Source: Theropithecus gelada (lineage: Eukaryota > Chordata > Mammalia > Primates > Cercopithecidae). From it: a stretch of 64,000 bases of DNA. The notes under the pieces are model-generated. The model searched no databases and was not told the DNA's origin. It saw only the letters and a list, made by a program, of their open reading frames with translations. Below, piece after piece: positions 22,451-36,157 of the stretch. The position numbers and the translations under genes were made by a program. Position 1 is the stretch's first letter. Each line of letters begins with the position of its first letter. Location: assembly GCF_003255815.1 (NCBI RefSeq), contig NC_037673.1, positions 86,599,856-86,663,855 of the forward strand, read 5' to 3'.

Positions 22451-22628
22451 GTGCCACCTGACTGGGAGAGAGCATCCTTCCAACAGGCCAGTCAGGCCAG
22501 CCCTGATTTAAAGCCAAGTCCACAAAATGGAGCCACATTCCCATCCTCTGGAGGATATGGCCAGGGGTCGCTGATAGCTGATGAGGAGTCCCAGGAGTTT
22601 GATGATTTGATATTTGCATTGAAAACTG
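22451..22628 (+). CDS. ADGRV1: ADGRV1 coding exon (exon 89): cytoplasmic tail
   Basis: This exon is 178 bases: 59 full codons plus one base that completes a glycine codon with the next exon. It begins VPPDWERASF, continues through a Ser/Pro/Gln/Gly-rich low-complexity stretch, and ends with an acidic-hydrophobic segment (ADEESQEFDDLIFALKTG). The acceptor is a C/T tract followed by AATCCAAAAAG, so the tract lies about a dozen bases from the AG. The donor, CTG/GTATGT, is strong. No membrane segment or catalytic motif is present, which fits an intracellular tail used for protein binding. The acidic EFDDLIFAL stretch resembles a short helical docking segment, but that is only a guess. Confidence 0.95.
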
Positions 22629-23826
22629 GTATGTATGAACCACATTACAAGGAGGCACTCTTGCTATGTTAGAATTCATATTTTCTTCCCATGAAGTTGC
22701 AAAGTACTATCAGTCACCCTTAGCACATCCTGATTCTCATGACCCATTCCTAATCCCGGGAAAACTCTAGGATATTTTGTTCTTGGCACAAAATATAAGA
22801 CAACCTAAAAATAATTTACAACTTGCTTTCAAAAAAGGCATACTCTAACTAAATGTAAATATCCTTGTCCTGGAATCTTGCTAGAACACCAAGATACTAT
22901 TAAGTTTGCTATAGACAGTTGATAGGGATCTCACTGAGGGAGTTTTGGCTCTGGCCTGCCAAAGAGACCTTCTTATGGAGTTCCTTTGAAGCAGAAACTT
23001 TCAAAGGCAACATAATGAGCATGGTATAATTTCCAAGGGCTATCACATACAATAATTCTTTGACTCTCCTATATATTCAGTCCCACTCAACTTTGAGACC
23101 CCAGTGAATAGTTCTTACAGAATGAGAGGAAAACAGTCCTAAAGGTCCCAACTCATCAGCATATGATGCTGGAAACAGGCTAAGGCAATAAAAGACCATG
23201 AAACCGCCTGATTAAAGGTCACACGCTCCTGGGTGAAACAGTTAGTGGATATCATTCTTTCCTGCGTGTCTAAATGATAGCTGCATTCATAATAGAAACA
23301 TAGTGGATATTTTATTGGGGAAATTCTATTTTGAACATTAAAAGAAAACCATAAACTAATTGGAGTTGTTTTCAAATCAAATATGCAGTTTAAAAATTGC
23401 TTCTCCTCAGAAAAATTTTGAACTGACACCTATAAAAATCACAGTGCATTTTAATTTCTAGATATCCACATGAGCAAGAAGATATGTCCATGCCCAGTTG
23501 AAGTTATTAAAATATTTATTTGGAAGTGCATTTTACTATCTTATAGTTTTATTGTTTGGCTCTAAAGTATATTGCTTTGCTAAAACATTTTTCTTCATTA
23601 TTTTGAAGTTAAAAGTTTACATTGTATCTTGAAAACACTCCAAAATGCCTAAGAATAACAGCATATTTTCACGTATCATATTTTACAACCTTCCCAAGGT
23701 TACATAGTTAAGAAATGGCGGTGGAGCAAAGCAGCAGAGGCAGGCCACCTGACCCTGAGACCATGCTCTCAGTCACTGTGCCACAACCGCCTCGCAAGTG
23801 CTTTGTTAAGAATGGCAAATCCGATC
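22629..23826. other. start of intron 89, with a MIR-like fragment
   Basis: 23680-23800 resembles antisense MIR (CCCAAGGTTACATAGTTAAG then AGGCCACCTGACCCTGAGAC). Otherwise unique. Confidence 0.5.
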
Positions 23827-24238
23827 TGTATTAGTCCATTCTCACACTGTTATGAAGAAATACCAGAGACTGGGCAATTTATAAAGGAAAGGGGTTTAAT
23901 TGACTCACATGGCTGGGGAGGCTTCAGGAAACGTACAATCATGGCGGAAGGCAAAGGAGAAGCAGGCACCTTCTTCACAGGGTGGCAGGACAGAGTGAGT
24001 GCAAGCAGGGGAAATGCCAGACACTTGTAAAACCATCAGATCTTGTGAGACTCACTCACTATCACAAGAATAGCATAGGGTAAACCGCCCCCATGATCCA
24101 ATTGCCTCCACCTGGTCCTGCCATCCACACGTGGAGAATATAGGGCTAGAATTACAATTATAATTGAATTGTACAATTACAATTGAATCTTACAGTTCAA
24201 GATGAGATTTTGGGTGGGGACACAGCCAAATCATATCA
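23827..24238 (-). mobile_element. solo THE1/MST-type LTR, antisense
   Basis: It runs from TGTATTAGTCCATTCTCACA to GCCAAATCATATCA, the reverse complement of the same LTR family as the provirus at 16672. No partner LTR lies nearby. A local expansion of AATTACAATT/AATTGAATT units sits at 24148-24188. The 5-base flanks do not match, so the target duplication is lost or an end is wrong by a few bases. Confidence 0.9.
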
Positions 24239-27200
24239 CTATAGAAAGGAATAAGAACTCAACCCTATACTCAGATTAGTGCTTAGAATAACCTTTGCTA
24301 GATATTGTTGAATGCTGAGTGAGTGGATGAATTTGAACAATGAAGCTTAGAGTTTGCTAGGAAAAATAGGCATTCACACAAACATGACATAAGAAAGAAT
24401 AAAGTAATGGAGAGAGTTATAAATGACAGAGGAGATGAAGAGGTAACAGAAAATTCTCTATGAATTCTTGAAGGATGTACAGGTTTTAAACAAGTAAAGA
24501 ATGGAGGAAAGGGCATTAGGAACTGAGAGAATAGAATTAGCAGGAGCCCAGAGGCTTAACGGCATGTGGCCTCTTTTAGAACCAGTGCTGCTGTGGCAGG
24601 GGCAGAGAGTGAGAGAAGCCAGGCAGCAGAAGGCAGGCCTGACAGGTAGCTTGCCGGCACCATCGATTGTCTACTAGAGTTCCCCAGCTGGGTTTCAGCA
24701 AATACCCGCCCTTAGCTATTCATAGTCATTCCTCAGTGGGAGGATCCCTGACCCAGTATATTTGAGAAATTGCAGAGATTCACAATTCACATTAGCATTT
24801 TAGCAGCTCTGAAATGTTCCAGACAAAGGAAACCCATTTTGCTTAATTTAACCTGGTCTTTCTAGAACACTAGCAATACATTCATTTTGGGGGAGCAGAA
24901 CACTCACTGATAACTTTGCGTAATATTAAAATGCTATTCGGATGCCATGGGAAGGAGTGAGAGTTTTATAGAGCATAGTGAGCCATGTAGGCTTTGGAGA
25001 AAAGGAATGGCATGTTCCTATTGGTTTTGAGGCAAAATAACTCTTATGAAAGTATGAAGAAATAAATTTAGAAGCAACATCACAAAGGCTGGGAGGTTAT
25101 TACAGTGTTCCAAAAGAATGAGGTTAAGGCCTCAAATCTGGAGAGTGGAAATAAAAATGAGAAGACGAGCTTCCCAACAAGAGGAATGCTGAGGAAAAAC
25201 TGAGGGACAATCTTCCAAAGCTCATGCTTCTCACCATGATGGCTGACTGAAGGAAAAGTATATAGAGCATTTGTTTGTTTATGCTAATAAACAAATAGAT
25301 TTGGTTCAGCCAACATGCAGGAGAAAACTGATAAGTTTAGTTGTCGACATCAGGCCTGGTGGCTCCTAAATGTTCAGGTTTGGATCTTAAGTGAGGGACC
25401 AGGGTAAAAGGGAATGATTTGAAATGCATCAGCAGAGAGACTATATTTGAAGCTATGGAGATGAAAAAAGGTTGATCTGGGAGAATGGAAGGAGAGAGAA
25501 GAGAAGAAAGGAAAAGAGATGAGGAAGTCAGGGGAGAAGAAGGAAGGGAAACAAGAATATTGTAGATAATACCAACATTTAAAGAGTGAATTAGAAGACA
25601 GTCTCACAAAGAAACTGTAGCAAGTTCAGAAAGAAAACCAAAGAGGAAGGAGTTTCAGGAAGTAAGAAATGATTGGCTGGATAAAACGTTTCCTTAAAGT
25701 CAGGGCTGAAAAGGGACTTTCAGACTACAAGTTGTTCTCAGGGCAGATTATGTCCTCACTGCTACAGTGTCATCAGTTGTTGAAGTTATGACACCGGAAA
25801 CATAAAGTGAATTCTTGGAACATAATTAAATTAGATCTATATTACATTACATCTTATATTTATATAACAACTATGAAGTGCATTCGGTTCTAGAATGTAA
25901 GGAATGTCTTGCTTACTTATAGATTTGGTTCAGCATTCCTTTAGAGTTCCCTGAACTCACTAGGAAATAAATACTTTAAAAGACCAAAATAAAAATCTCT
26001 AACACTTGGTTCCCTATATTTTTAGAAAAAGTACTGTAGTAATCAAGTATCAGCCACTGGACACTTTCCCTTCTAGAATATGGTCAAATAAAGGATCAGT
26101 CTACATGCCATTCCGTCTACAGCAGTTATAATTGACTCATAAGGCCAGATTCAGCCCAACAAAGTGCTTTGCTTGATCCATATAACATCTTAACATTTTT
26201 TAAGCCAATATTAAAAATTTAGAGCTATTTTCTAAAAATGTAGAATTTCTAGAAAAATCTAGCAAGAGTCTTTGAAGTCCAGCACAGCACTGCTTGCTTG
26301 GAACTGAGTAGTAGCAGCCCCTTTGGACATGAGCTCTTCCATTTTCTAGTGCCTACTGGGCCCATGTCACTGGTTTATGAAAACCTCCTTGGCCGCTAGG
26401 ACATTTGAGTTTGCAAACCTTGATCTCTCTCAGGTCCACCTTCACTATGGCCCACTCCAAGTCAAGTACTGAAACAGTGGGTCTTCCATGTCTCTTTCAT
26501 TTGAACCCCTAAACAACTTGTCAAAGCTATGGAGCCTTTTGCATATGTTTAAAAAGTTTTTCACAATCAGTTTAAATAGTATCAAATAATGTAATTTCCA
26601 CTGTATCATACATTTTGGTGTTTGAAAATAAAAATTTTACATTTTTTTAAACTAACCCAAAGGCTCTTTGCTAACTACCTTAGCAATGTAATATCCAGTT
26701 ATTCATTCTTTAAATATATGAACAGGCTTTTTTTAATAATTGGAAATTTGACATCACTTTCTTTTCTCCTTGAACTTATATTTCCATTCTACTTTCTCCA
26801 TGGAATTTTATCCTACTATAATATATTTCATACTTACAATTCATTTTACTCATATTTCTCTCCAACAGAACATGTTTTTAAATTAGAACTTAATTTTTTT
26901 CTGTGGCCATAAGACTCTAAGGTGTTCAAAATTTCTTTTATACTGTGACCATCACAATTATTCCTAGTGTACAGTTCAACATATCAACATGAGTAACAGA
27001 AACGTCTGTTTTGGTAAATGATTGCCAAAAATGAAAAAGACTAATCAGAATAATAGATATGGAAATTCAAGATCTGGGAATGTATTCCTTTAAAGCTGTC
27101 CTTCCCATACCACCTTGTACTCCTTGAAAAGGAATCATGTACCACAAGTTAAAGGAATCCCAGCCTGAAGACTTCTACTGCAGGTGCTTTACATCCTGCA

Positions 27201-28850
27201 GAGGCATTGACCTGGAGTGATGTGCAGCATTAGATTATGAGGAGGGGCGGCCAGCTCCCACATTCACCACTGACTTTAGCCAAATCGTTAACCACCTCTT
27301 CTCACCTATAAAAATCCTACATTGCAAAGATTTCCGTATTCTCAAATAACAGTTTCTACCATGTATCTGATAATTTTCTACTTGAGATGATGTGACAGTG
27401 AGCCACCAATTTCTGCCCATGTCCTAGGCTTTCTGGCAGGCCTCCAATCTCTCCTTACATCTGCAACCAACCTTAGAGAACACTGTAAATTTAAGGCAAA
27501 AATGGGCCTTTGGCATTCAACAGCCATTCTTTTTAACCTCCTCCTTTCTTAGCTATAGCATCATTCATAATAAAGTTTTCTATAAACAGGTAAAAGATGA
27601 AAGCTTTTTCTGTGGTTTTTACATCTTAATAGAAAACTCTTAAAAACCAAAACCTACAAGGTGGAAAAAAGTTCATTTTTAATTGTGGGACTTCAGGCAC
27701 TGTGGTAGTATCACATGAATTTGTCTATCCTTCTCAAATTGTACCACCTGTTAATCAGGTTTGTTCTATGTACTTCCCTTACCCTAATATCCTGCACTAA
27801 AATATGTGTCGGAGAGTATGTAGGAATCAAGACAGAGGTTAATAAGTCACAAATGAGCAAGTAGGTCACAAGAATAGGAAGCATGGTCCATCCAATGCAA
27901 ATTCCACATAGAAGCAGGAAGGGTGGCCAGATGAACATGTAGAAATAAGAATCTGGCCTAGTCCTGGGCCAGAGTTTATGTTCTGAAAAACCGGGATTCA
28001 TCTCAGTATCCCTGGATATGTAACAGTGCTGAGTATCTCAGTTGATGCTCCATATTGGATGGATGGATGGATGGGATTCAGGAAGAGTGACTAGGCCTTT
28101 CAATAGCCACTGATACTATTTCCTGTGCCCTTTTAATCTCCCTTAGAATTCATCATCTTTCAGTTAGGAATAATGTTCAGATATTCAAGCACATACTAAA
28201 ATGCTTGTATTAATTCAGTAGGTAGAATGCCTTTACTGAGTGCAATAGAGAGAATTTAATGTCAGAATGCCATAATAAGGGGAAAGCAGGAGAGCTAACA
28301 CTCTTTAGCTAAGACATTCTCTTTTTAATTATGTTAAGATTAACTGTGAGAAAGACTATATCTCTAAAAGAGAAAGCTTAAGTAGTCAGTTTCCAGATTA
28401 AAAAACATCATCACTTCTTTACAAGCATTTACAAATGTGTCAGCAGACTCCAAATTCATGTTTAATAGCTGCAAATGAATTCTGATGTGAGCAAGACAAT
28501 GTTTTTGAAGCCACTGTGTTAGTGCATACTTAGTTGCATACTTCAAACTTATATTAAAGGCAAGTATATTAAAATTGTTTGATCTAAAGTAGAAACCCTG
28601 GCCCATAAACCAGTCATGGACTTCTTTTTCAATCTAATTTTAGCCATATTACATTTTTTTAAATTTAGAAAAAAACACTATTGACATTTCTAATTTTTAA
28701 GTTAAAATATTCGACTTTCTATGAGAAATCCACATTTCACTCTAAAAAAAGATGACATAATGTCTTTCAATTATTTGTTCTTGAAGTACATCAGCACTTC
28801 CACAGGCAAGTGAGACACTGAGTTCTAGACTAGTGGTATCCTGATTATTA

Positions 28851-28874
28851 TTTGTTTGTTTGTTTGTTTGTTTT
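28851..28874. repeat. (TTTG)n microsatellite
   Basis: Six tandem TTTG units in intron 89. Confidence 0.9.
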
Positions 28875-30579
28875 AATAGAGCTGTGTAATGTATCATCAG
28901 TGTCCCCAAGACTTTAGGAGAATGGGAACAGTCACCCTGGGACAGCCTCCATTTTAGGGAAGAGGAGAAAGTTCCAAGCAAACTAGTACAGAGACTCAGG
29001 GTGAGGGTAGGATGGAAAGGAATGTCTCTATTTACGTTCTTAACAAGGTGTGGCTTGAGTACTGGCATTTCTGTGTTGATCCCAAGTTGACAAGATTCCT
29101 GAAAATGTCAAGCTTAGAACATATTGGGCTTAGAAAGGAGTCTTTCTTCAGCAGGGGCTTCTCCCAGAATGACTAACCTGATTCCCCACCATCCCCAGCC
29201 CCCTGGCTTCCTGGTGTTATCCCAGGCCGATGACATCAATGTCATGGTAAACATTTCCCTATCAGAAACCTAGACATGATTTATTTTTCAGTTAGAAGAA
29301 AATAGATGACAAGTCCTTGAACACAAATGAAAACATTCAGAATCAAGGCCCAAAATACTCAAACCTCTCCAAGAACTCATCAATAAATTTCTCTTTGCAA
29401 GATATCAAATCAAACCACAATGACTTATTTAACTTCAAGAAATTCTGCAGCCCAGTGTAGTAAACAAAGTTAGGTGAGAATCAAAATGGAAAAGTGGAAT
29501 TTTGAAAGATTTTGATTTTTTTCCTCAGAAAAAGATGGAAGGGGTATGGTCTTTAGATCATTGTCACATTGATCATTGTCACAGAGGCCACTCAACTAGC
29601 ACCTCTCATCCTCACTCAGTCCCTGCATCTGTAAAACAGGACTGATAGTCACCCTATCCTAACCAAAGTATATTAAAATGTTAAGAAAGGTGAAGCTCAT
29701 GATGAATGTAAATTATTAGTTTTAGTTCCTTTATGATTGCCTGTTCTATCGACCAAAGGAAAGTGTCCCTGTTACCACAGTCGCTGGATTTTTCTTAAAC
29801 TTTTGGTTTGAAATTTAAGCATGGAAACACCTTTCAGAAAATCAGGATACTTACTGCAAACTACCCGCCTATATCATTTAATGAATTGCAAAGAGATGGG
29901 AGACCTGGTTTGTGCTCCCAGGTCTCAGCTTGTTATACTTGTGTGTAATATATGCCTTTTCTGAGTCTCAGTGAGGGATGAGAATTTGGATATTTGTGCA
30001 TTTCTTTGAACTGGGAAGAAACTGCAAAAGATGATGAGGTGGGTCAGGTAGATGTGGTGACTCAAGAGGAGTCTAGAACTTGCTTACATATCTTGAGTTG
30101 CTAAACAAGCTCAGCATGCTTGCAGTAAGGTAGAGCTTGTCTTTCTAGTGTGCTTTGTCCCAGGTGTCATCACACGCTTTATGATGATATTCCTAGTGGG
30201 ATCTAGAGTGGGCAGACAGTGAAATCACTGGGAGTTGGTACTAGTTAAACGATTTGGCCTCAGTCTTCCCTGAGGCTAATCTTGGGGTCCTCTCTGTTCC
30301 TCCCTAGTGCTTCCATATTTAGCTCTTCCTTGCTACAGGCTCCAGGGCCTTAGTAACCTCCTTATAGAATGGCCACTATCTTACAATTCACTGAGGTTCT
30401 TCCAAATGACACAGTTCTCCTGTTCACAGCAGAGAAACGTGGGCCATTTGTCCTTCGAAGGCCTGGAAGTAGACACAAATGTTACCTTCAGGGGCCAAGC
30501 ATTATTTATGGTATTCCATAAATGATTGAAGAGGGCTGGGTGAAAACAGAGACAAACTGAAGGACTACCTGGTCCATGG

Positions 30580-30700
30580 GTTTTTTTGTTGTTGTTTTTT
30601 GTTTGTTTTGTAATGCAGAAATGCAGGCCCAGTGTTGCCTGATCTTCTGGTTGTTTTTTTGTTTTGTTTTGGTTTTTGTTTGTTTTTGTTTTTGTTTTTT
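30580..30700. repeat. GTTTT-rich low-complexity tract
   Basis: Two T/G-only blocks (30580-30612 and 30651-30700) flank a 40-base unique piece. Confidence 0.8.
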
Positions 30701-32882
30701 CAAGAGAAACCAGAAATCTGATTTTTTTATGTGAAATTGTTAAATTTTAGCAACTTACTAAATTTTTAAAAATACATTGTCATTGGCAATATTCTGGTTC
30801 TTGAAGAAAAGAGTTTATGGGTGTTTGTTAAGCATTTTACTTTATGGCTTATGTATACATTATAGATAGGAGTATTATTAAATTTATCATCGAAACCTGG
30901 GCAATGTGAGAGAATAAAGGGGACGTGATTAATGATTTTGTCAGGGATGAGAACTTTTCACATTTTATGTCCTCCAGCTCCCTATTTTAATAAGATGGAA
31001 AAATAAGTATCTGTAAAAAGGTATAGAGATGGGCCTTGATGGACAGGCAGGAAGACACTCAGGCTGGAATTAACATGCTGCATTCAGGGCATCAGGAGAC
31101 CTGATCAGTTTCAGAGAAAGCTCTCCAAAAGGCAATGGTTGGGATGCATCTATTTGATAGGCTAGAGACAGATTAAGGACTGATTTGAGAGCCAAAGCAG
31201 AAGGTTCCCAACTCAGTGCAACTGGCAATAGGAACTAACATTTGTTCTTGAGAAGGAGAGGGCAGCGGAATACAGAACAGACCAGAGGAACAGAACAGGA
31301 GATGAGATGGAACAGGCAGGTTCACAACTTAGGATGCAGAGCACAGTTTATTACTACATTCAGCAGACATTTACTGAACACCTGCAGTGTACTGAGCTAG
31401 GAGACAAAGATAGGAAGGACATAATCCAGTCGGGGAGTCAGAAATTTTAAAAGAGAATCATCCTGTTTCAAGGGGTAGCAGGGTTGATACTGGTAGGAAG
31501 AGTGGAGGCAGCCACATGAAGGAGGTGGGAAGTGAGAAGAGCACCCCAGGCAGAGGTGCCAAAATAAGAACGTGGTGTGAAAAGGCAGTGACCTGCTGCT
31601 CCATGTCCTGAGCTTGGAAACCCTAGTGAGACATTAGGAGAGAATGCAGGCAAGAGGATCCTGCAGGCCTTGAGGCAGGGCAGAAGACAAGGCCTCCAGA
31701 AATGAGGCAGCAGGAGGAAATGTATGAGAAAGCAGAAGAGGTCTAGAAAGAGCCAGCAGATCAGAGGATGAGATGGGCAAGTACCATGTCACAGAAGCAA
31801 AGGGAGGAAGTGGAGTTTCAACAGTGGCCTTTAACAGAGAGAGTGCAAAGATCAGAGACCCAGAAGAAGAAGGGCTTGGCTAGAAGGTCACTAGTAGGCT
31901 CTGGCTTCCATCTCCAGACAGGCTAAGATTAAGCTAATTCACCATTTTCCCACAACTATCAACTCTGCAGAATTGCCGTTTCTTCATCTCAGAAAGGGAA
32001 ATCCCAGCTGCCTAAGCAACCGGCTTTTCACTTTCCTCCTTGTTTGCAGAGTCTAGTGGGGCTGGCCTGGTAACCTCTGGTGATTCATCCAGCACGCCCT
32101 ATGACCACATCCCCATTGTGTGTGTGTGTAGAGAGGATGAGAGTTAGTGTGTTCCTCTGAACTGTATTACAAAAGAAAAGAACATTGTTCTCTAGAAATA
32201 TGAAAGAAAAAAGAACAAGGTGTTACTCTAGCATCGTTTTAAGTTTTCTCAATTATCTGAGTTGTAAAAAACAAAACAACAAAAAAAACAAAACAAAGTA
32301 GCAAATAGTGGAGCTTCCTCAAAACAGATTCTGAGCACTGTCAGTAGTTAACTGCTGTGGTGGAATTCCTGTGTGGATCTATTTTGGCACTGTGTTATGT
32401 AATTATTTTTATCTTAGGATCAGATCTGAATCATTCAGAGCCAATGTCTTCAGGGCACTGGTGTGACTCCAGGTGTTCTCACATACCTGTCTTTCTTCTC
32501 AGATCACTGCCCAACACTGAATCTCAAGTGATGGACCTCAGTGCATATGAGCTCGGGGCCTATATGTTTTGTAACAGCAAATCCTACCCCACTGGTGAAA
32601 AAGTCTAATAACCTGACTGGTTTTCTATTTGGATGAGACCCCCATTGAGAGATTATATTCTGATAGTAGGTTACACCTGTCCACCATGTGGAAACAAACA
32701 ATAAAGATTGAGAACCCAAATGTGTGTCTTTAGAAATTAATCTGTACATTTTAAAAAACTATCAAAGGAAACGTAAAAGATAGTTTCATAATTGTTAGGT
32801 ATTAATAATATCTATTCTAAATGCATAGCTTATTTTTTACTAATATAATAGAAATAAAAAGAATTGACCTAATGTAAATTGA

Positions 32883-33062
<180 letters not shown>

Positions 33063-33390
33063 CACCTCACTAACCATTCGACTGAGCCCACTTTCATATT
33101 TGTATCAGCTTTTGTGCTAAAACTCTCTAAGTACATCCACCTGTGTAATAGGAACCTGTGAATTGTACTGGATGATTAACACAAAAGTGACTGTTGTATT
33201 TGGAGTATAAATTACTGATTGTGTGTGACCTGAAAATTCACTGCTATAAGAAAGATGGAGTCAGTTTGTATCAGTTAATAGGATGTTCATATTCCAAGAA
33301 TGTTAGTTGTTTTTTTAAATCATTCCTATATGGCTAACATTGTTTAATGAAAGTAATGCTCAATAAAGCAATAGAATCTATTTGGTATCA
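33063..33390 (+). other. ADGRV1: ADGRV1 3' untranslated region
   Basis: An AT-rich stretch of about 328 bases runs from the TAG stop to a cleavage site inferred 15-25 bases after AATAAA at 33362. It contains no Alu or other insert. The exact 3' end is inferred. Confidence 0.85.
33362..33367 (+). promoter_or_regulatory. ADGRV1 polyadenylation signal AATAAA
   Basis: A canonical AATAAA lies 300 bases after the stop codon and is the only canonical hexamer in the 3'UTR. Cleavage is expected near 33380-33392. Confidence 0.85.
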
Positions 33391-34238
33391 TCCAGCTTCA
33401 TTATTCATAAAGAAACATTGTGCATAGGCAAAAAAAGCTAACTCTATATGTAGATGATGACAGGCACCCTGTGCCATCTTGCATGAATCCAGGTGATCCA
33501 GAATCAAGACTTCACTGCAGCTAGAAGACTTTAGTTCCTGAAAACTGTAAACTGGTCTGTCTGTTGATGATCCTGCACCTAAATGTTGATGAGAGTACTG
33601 AATTTGGCCTAGTCTTTCAACAGTATGTATTTCTGCTCATTATAAAATTAGGGATCTGAACACTTCTCAGAATGAACGTTCTGTCCCCAGTTAAAAATAA
33701 CTCCATCAAGCATTTTTTCCTGCAGTTAAGAAGAGGATCTTTCAAACAATACAGAGTTTGTTTTAGAGAAACATTTCTCGGGTTGGATTTTTCAGTCTTT
33801 CTTTGTCTTGGAATGAGACATCAGAAAGTCTATCCCGGAACAAACGCTGTGGTGTTTGTGATGATTTCATTGACTGTGGTTCCAGAAGAATCATCAGGAA
33901 CAGAACAAGTTTGTCCTGAGGAAGGCATTTTGATTTTTTATTTTGGAATTCTTAAGTATGCTTGAGAAAATCAGTGTCATCTCAAGAAAGGTTAAAAAGG
34001 TTAGCTAAGAGAAAATTTTGTTCTGCTAATAATTTTCCTTAGAGCCATAACTAAAAGATCCAAGTGCTTTTTCGTCGCTATTAAGGGTGGCTTTATTTGT
34101 TATAAAACCTGAGGTGGCATTATTTATCTTGATAAATTATAAAATGTCTCCTTTTCCTATGAGTCCTCCCCTTCCCCTACCCCATTCATCTTATATCGAG
34201 TTTTGATAAGTAGACTATCACTGTAAGTAGAAAACGAA
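33391..34238. other. intergenic DNA just downstream of ADGRV1
   Basis: Unique sequence. The 97-codon frame at 33672-33965 has no recognised homology and no AATAAA-linked transcript structure. Confidence 0.5.
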
Positions 34239-34369
34239 GGGTCAGAAGCAGTGGCTTATGCCTGCAATCCCAGCACTTTGGGAGGCCAAGGCGGGAGGAT
34301 CCCTTGAGTCCAAGAGTTCAAAACTAGCCTGGGTGACATGGCAAAATTCTGTCTTTACAAAAAAAAAAT
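34239..34369 (+). mobile_element. Alu left-monomer fragment
   Basis: GGGTCAGAAGCAGTGGC to an A run; about 130 bases, single monomer. Confidence 0.9.
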
Positions 34370-34794
34370 ACATTAGACATCTAATTATCTAACAGGGGCA
34401 ATTGTTGATAGCTCTTTTCTATATGTTGCCAAAATTTGAGAAAACCTGACCAAAAAAAAAAAGGGTTGCTGGGTTTCTATTGCTATTCAAATTGCCATCT
34501 TGATAAAAATCAAAAAGGCTACCTGCCACTGTTCAGCTTGATTCTTTTAAATATTGGAAGGAAAACCCAAGGTTTTACAAGCCACAGTGCTAAAAACAAA
34601 TAAGATTCATATGCCAATAGCAACAATAGTTTGCCATTCTGTTTCCTCCAAATGTGCATTAAAGTGGGACACCTGCCATATAGTACTGTGTAGGGAGAAG
34701 CAAATAAAATCAAATTCTCAAAAATGAAAACCGAAAGGCTAGGACTCTAACACGTCACCTGTGATCTTTCTCTTTCAGTAGGCTTGATCCTCTT
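34370..34794. other. intergenic, nothing recognised
   Basis: Unique-looking AT-rich DNA. Confidence 0.5.
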
Positions 34795-35100
34795 TCTCTC
34801 CATGACATTTCCTTAACACCTTTACTGAGATATCATTCACATTCCATAAAACCTATTTAAAGTGTACACTTCAATGGTATTTGGTATATTACTTTATTGG
34901 AGTTTTTAAAAATTGTAGTAAAATACATATAAAGTGTATTATTTTAACCATTTTAAGGGTATAATTCAGTGTTTTAATTACATTCACGATGTTTTACAAC
35001 CATCACCTTTATATATTTCCAGAATGTTTTCATCACTCCAAACAGAAACTCTGTATACCCCATCTCCATCACATTTTCTTTCCTCTGTAAGAGACACCTA
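34795..35100. mobile_element. old L1-type 3'-end sequence
   Basis: Words typical of old L1 tails are present: GAGATATCATTCACATTCCA, AAAGTGTACACTTCAATGG, TTTTACAACCATCACCTTTA and CATCACTCCAAACAGAAACT. Two related segments seem to follow each other. Confidence 0.5.
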
Positions 35101-35837
35101 ACATTTCCTTGGTAATGTCTTCATTTTTCTACATTTTTGTGATTACTTTTTTGCATTTGTTTCTGTTTTACATTTTTAGTATTTTAGAACGTCAAAAATA
35201 AAAAGGATTTTTCGTAATTTGGATACAAGTACAGAGGGGTATGCACATGGGTTACAGGATGGTGATAGAACTGGTGGAATTTCAAGACAGGAAATACCAG
35301 TTGAATGAAAATCTTAGTAAACAAGACACAGAAAGCATTTCATTCTGGAACTTGAGTTTTGCGCTGATTTTCAATCTCTTGAAGTACTTTAAGGTTTAAT
35401 CAACATTTTCCATGCCTCCCAAATCTGATCACGGAAGTTTAAACATAATGGAGGTATGAAAACAAAATGCCATTTGGGAACTGAACTCCCAAACAAATTC
35501 ACCTTGTTTACCAGCACTTAAGATCCTAAGGCCTCTGGGTAGATTTGTTTGAGGTTAAGTGTCAATCAGATAAGTAAGTGGTGTTGACCTCAAAGTGTCT
35601 GGATGCCAGAATGGATCTCCCTTGGACACCCTGACTTTGGCAGAAACAAAGAAAACACCAAGGCCATGCCTGTGTTCCATATGGACTTCTAATTGTTAAT
35701 GTCATAGACCCAGTCCTTCCATTGCTTCTCTAGCAGGATCCAAGTCAAAGGACCACATATTCCATGAGTAGTATTTAAAGAATGGACCAAATGACTGAGG
35801 CTAGGAAACTCTTTCATTATCTTGCATCTCTTCTACT
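35101..35837. other. intergenic, nothing recognised
   Basis: Unique sequence without a supported gene or repeat. Confidence 0.5.
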
Positions 35838-36157
35838 CTTTTTTGTTTGTTTGTTTGTTTGTTTGTTTGTTTTTGAGATGGAGTCTCACTCTGCCTCCCA
35901 GGCTGGGGCACAGTAACGCAGTCTTGGCTCAGTGCAACCTCTGCCTCCCAGGTTTATGTGATTCTCCTGCTTCAGCCTCCCGAGTAGCTGGGATTACAAG
36001 CATACGCCACCACAACCAGCTAAGTTTTTGTATTTTCAGTAGAGACAGGGTTTCACCATGTTGTCTAGGCTGGTCTCAAACTCCTGAACTGAGATGATCT
36101 GCCCGCCACAGCCTCCCAAACTGCTGGGATTAGAGGCATGAGCCACCACACCAGGCC
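35838..36157 (-). mobile_element. Alu element with (TTTG)n tail, minus strand
   Basis: The poly-A tail has become a (TTTG)n microsatellite on this strand (about 35842-35872). The antisense body ends GAGCCACCACACCAGGCC. Confidence 0.95.

Noticed and set aside
27711..28001. 96-codon minus-strand frame with membrane-like segments
   Set aside because: Hydrophobicity arises easily in AT-rich DNA; no splice context, no homology recognised, and it lies antisense in intron 89.
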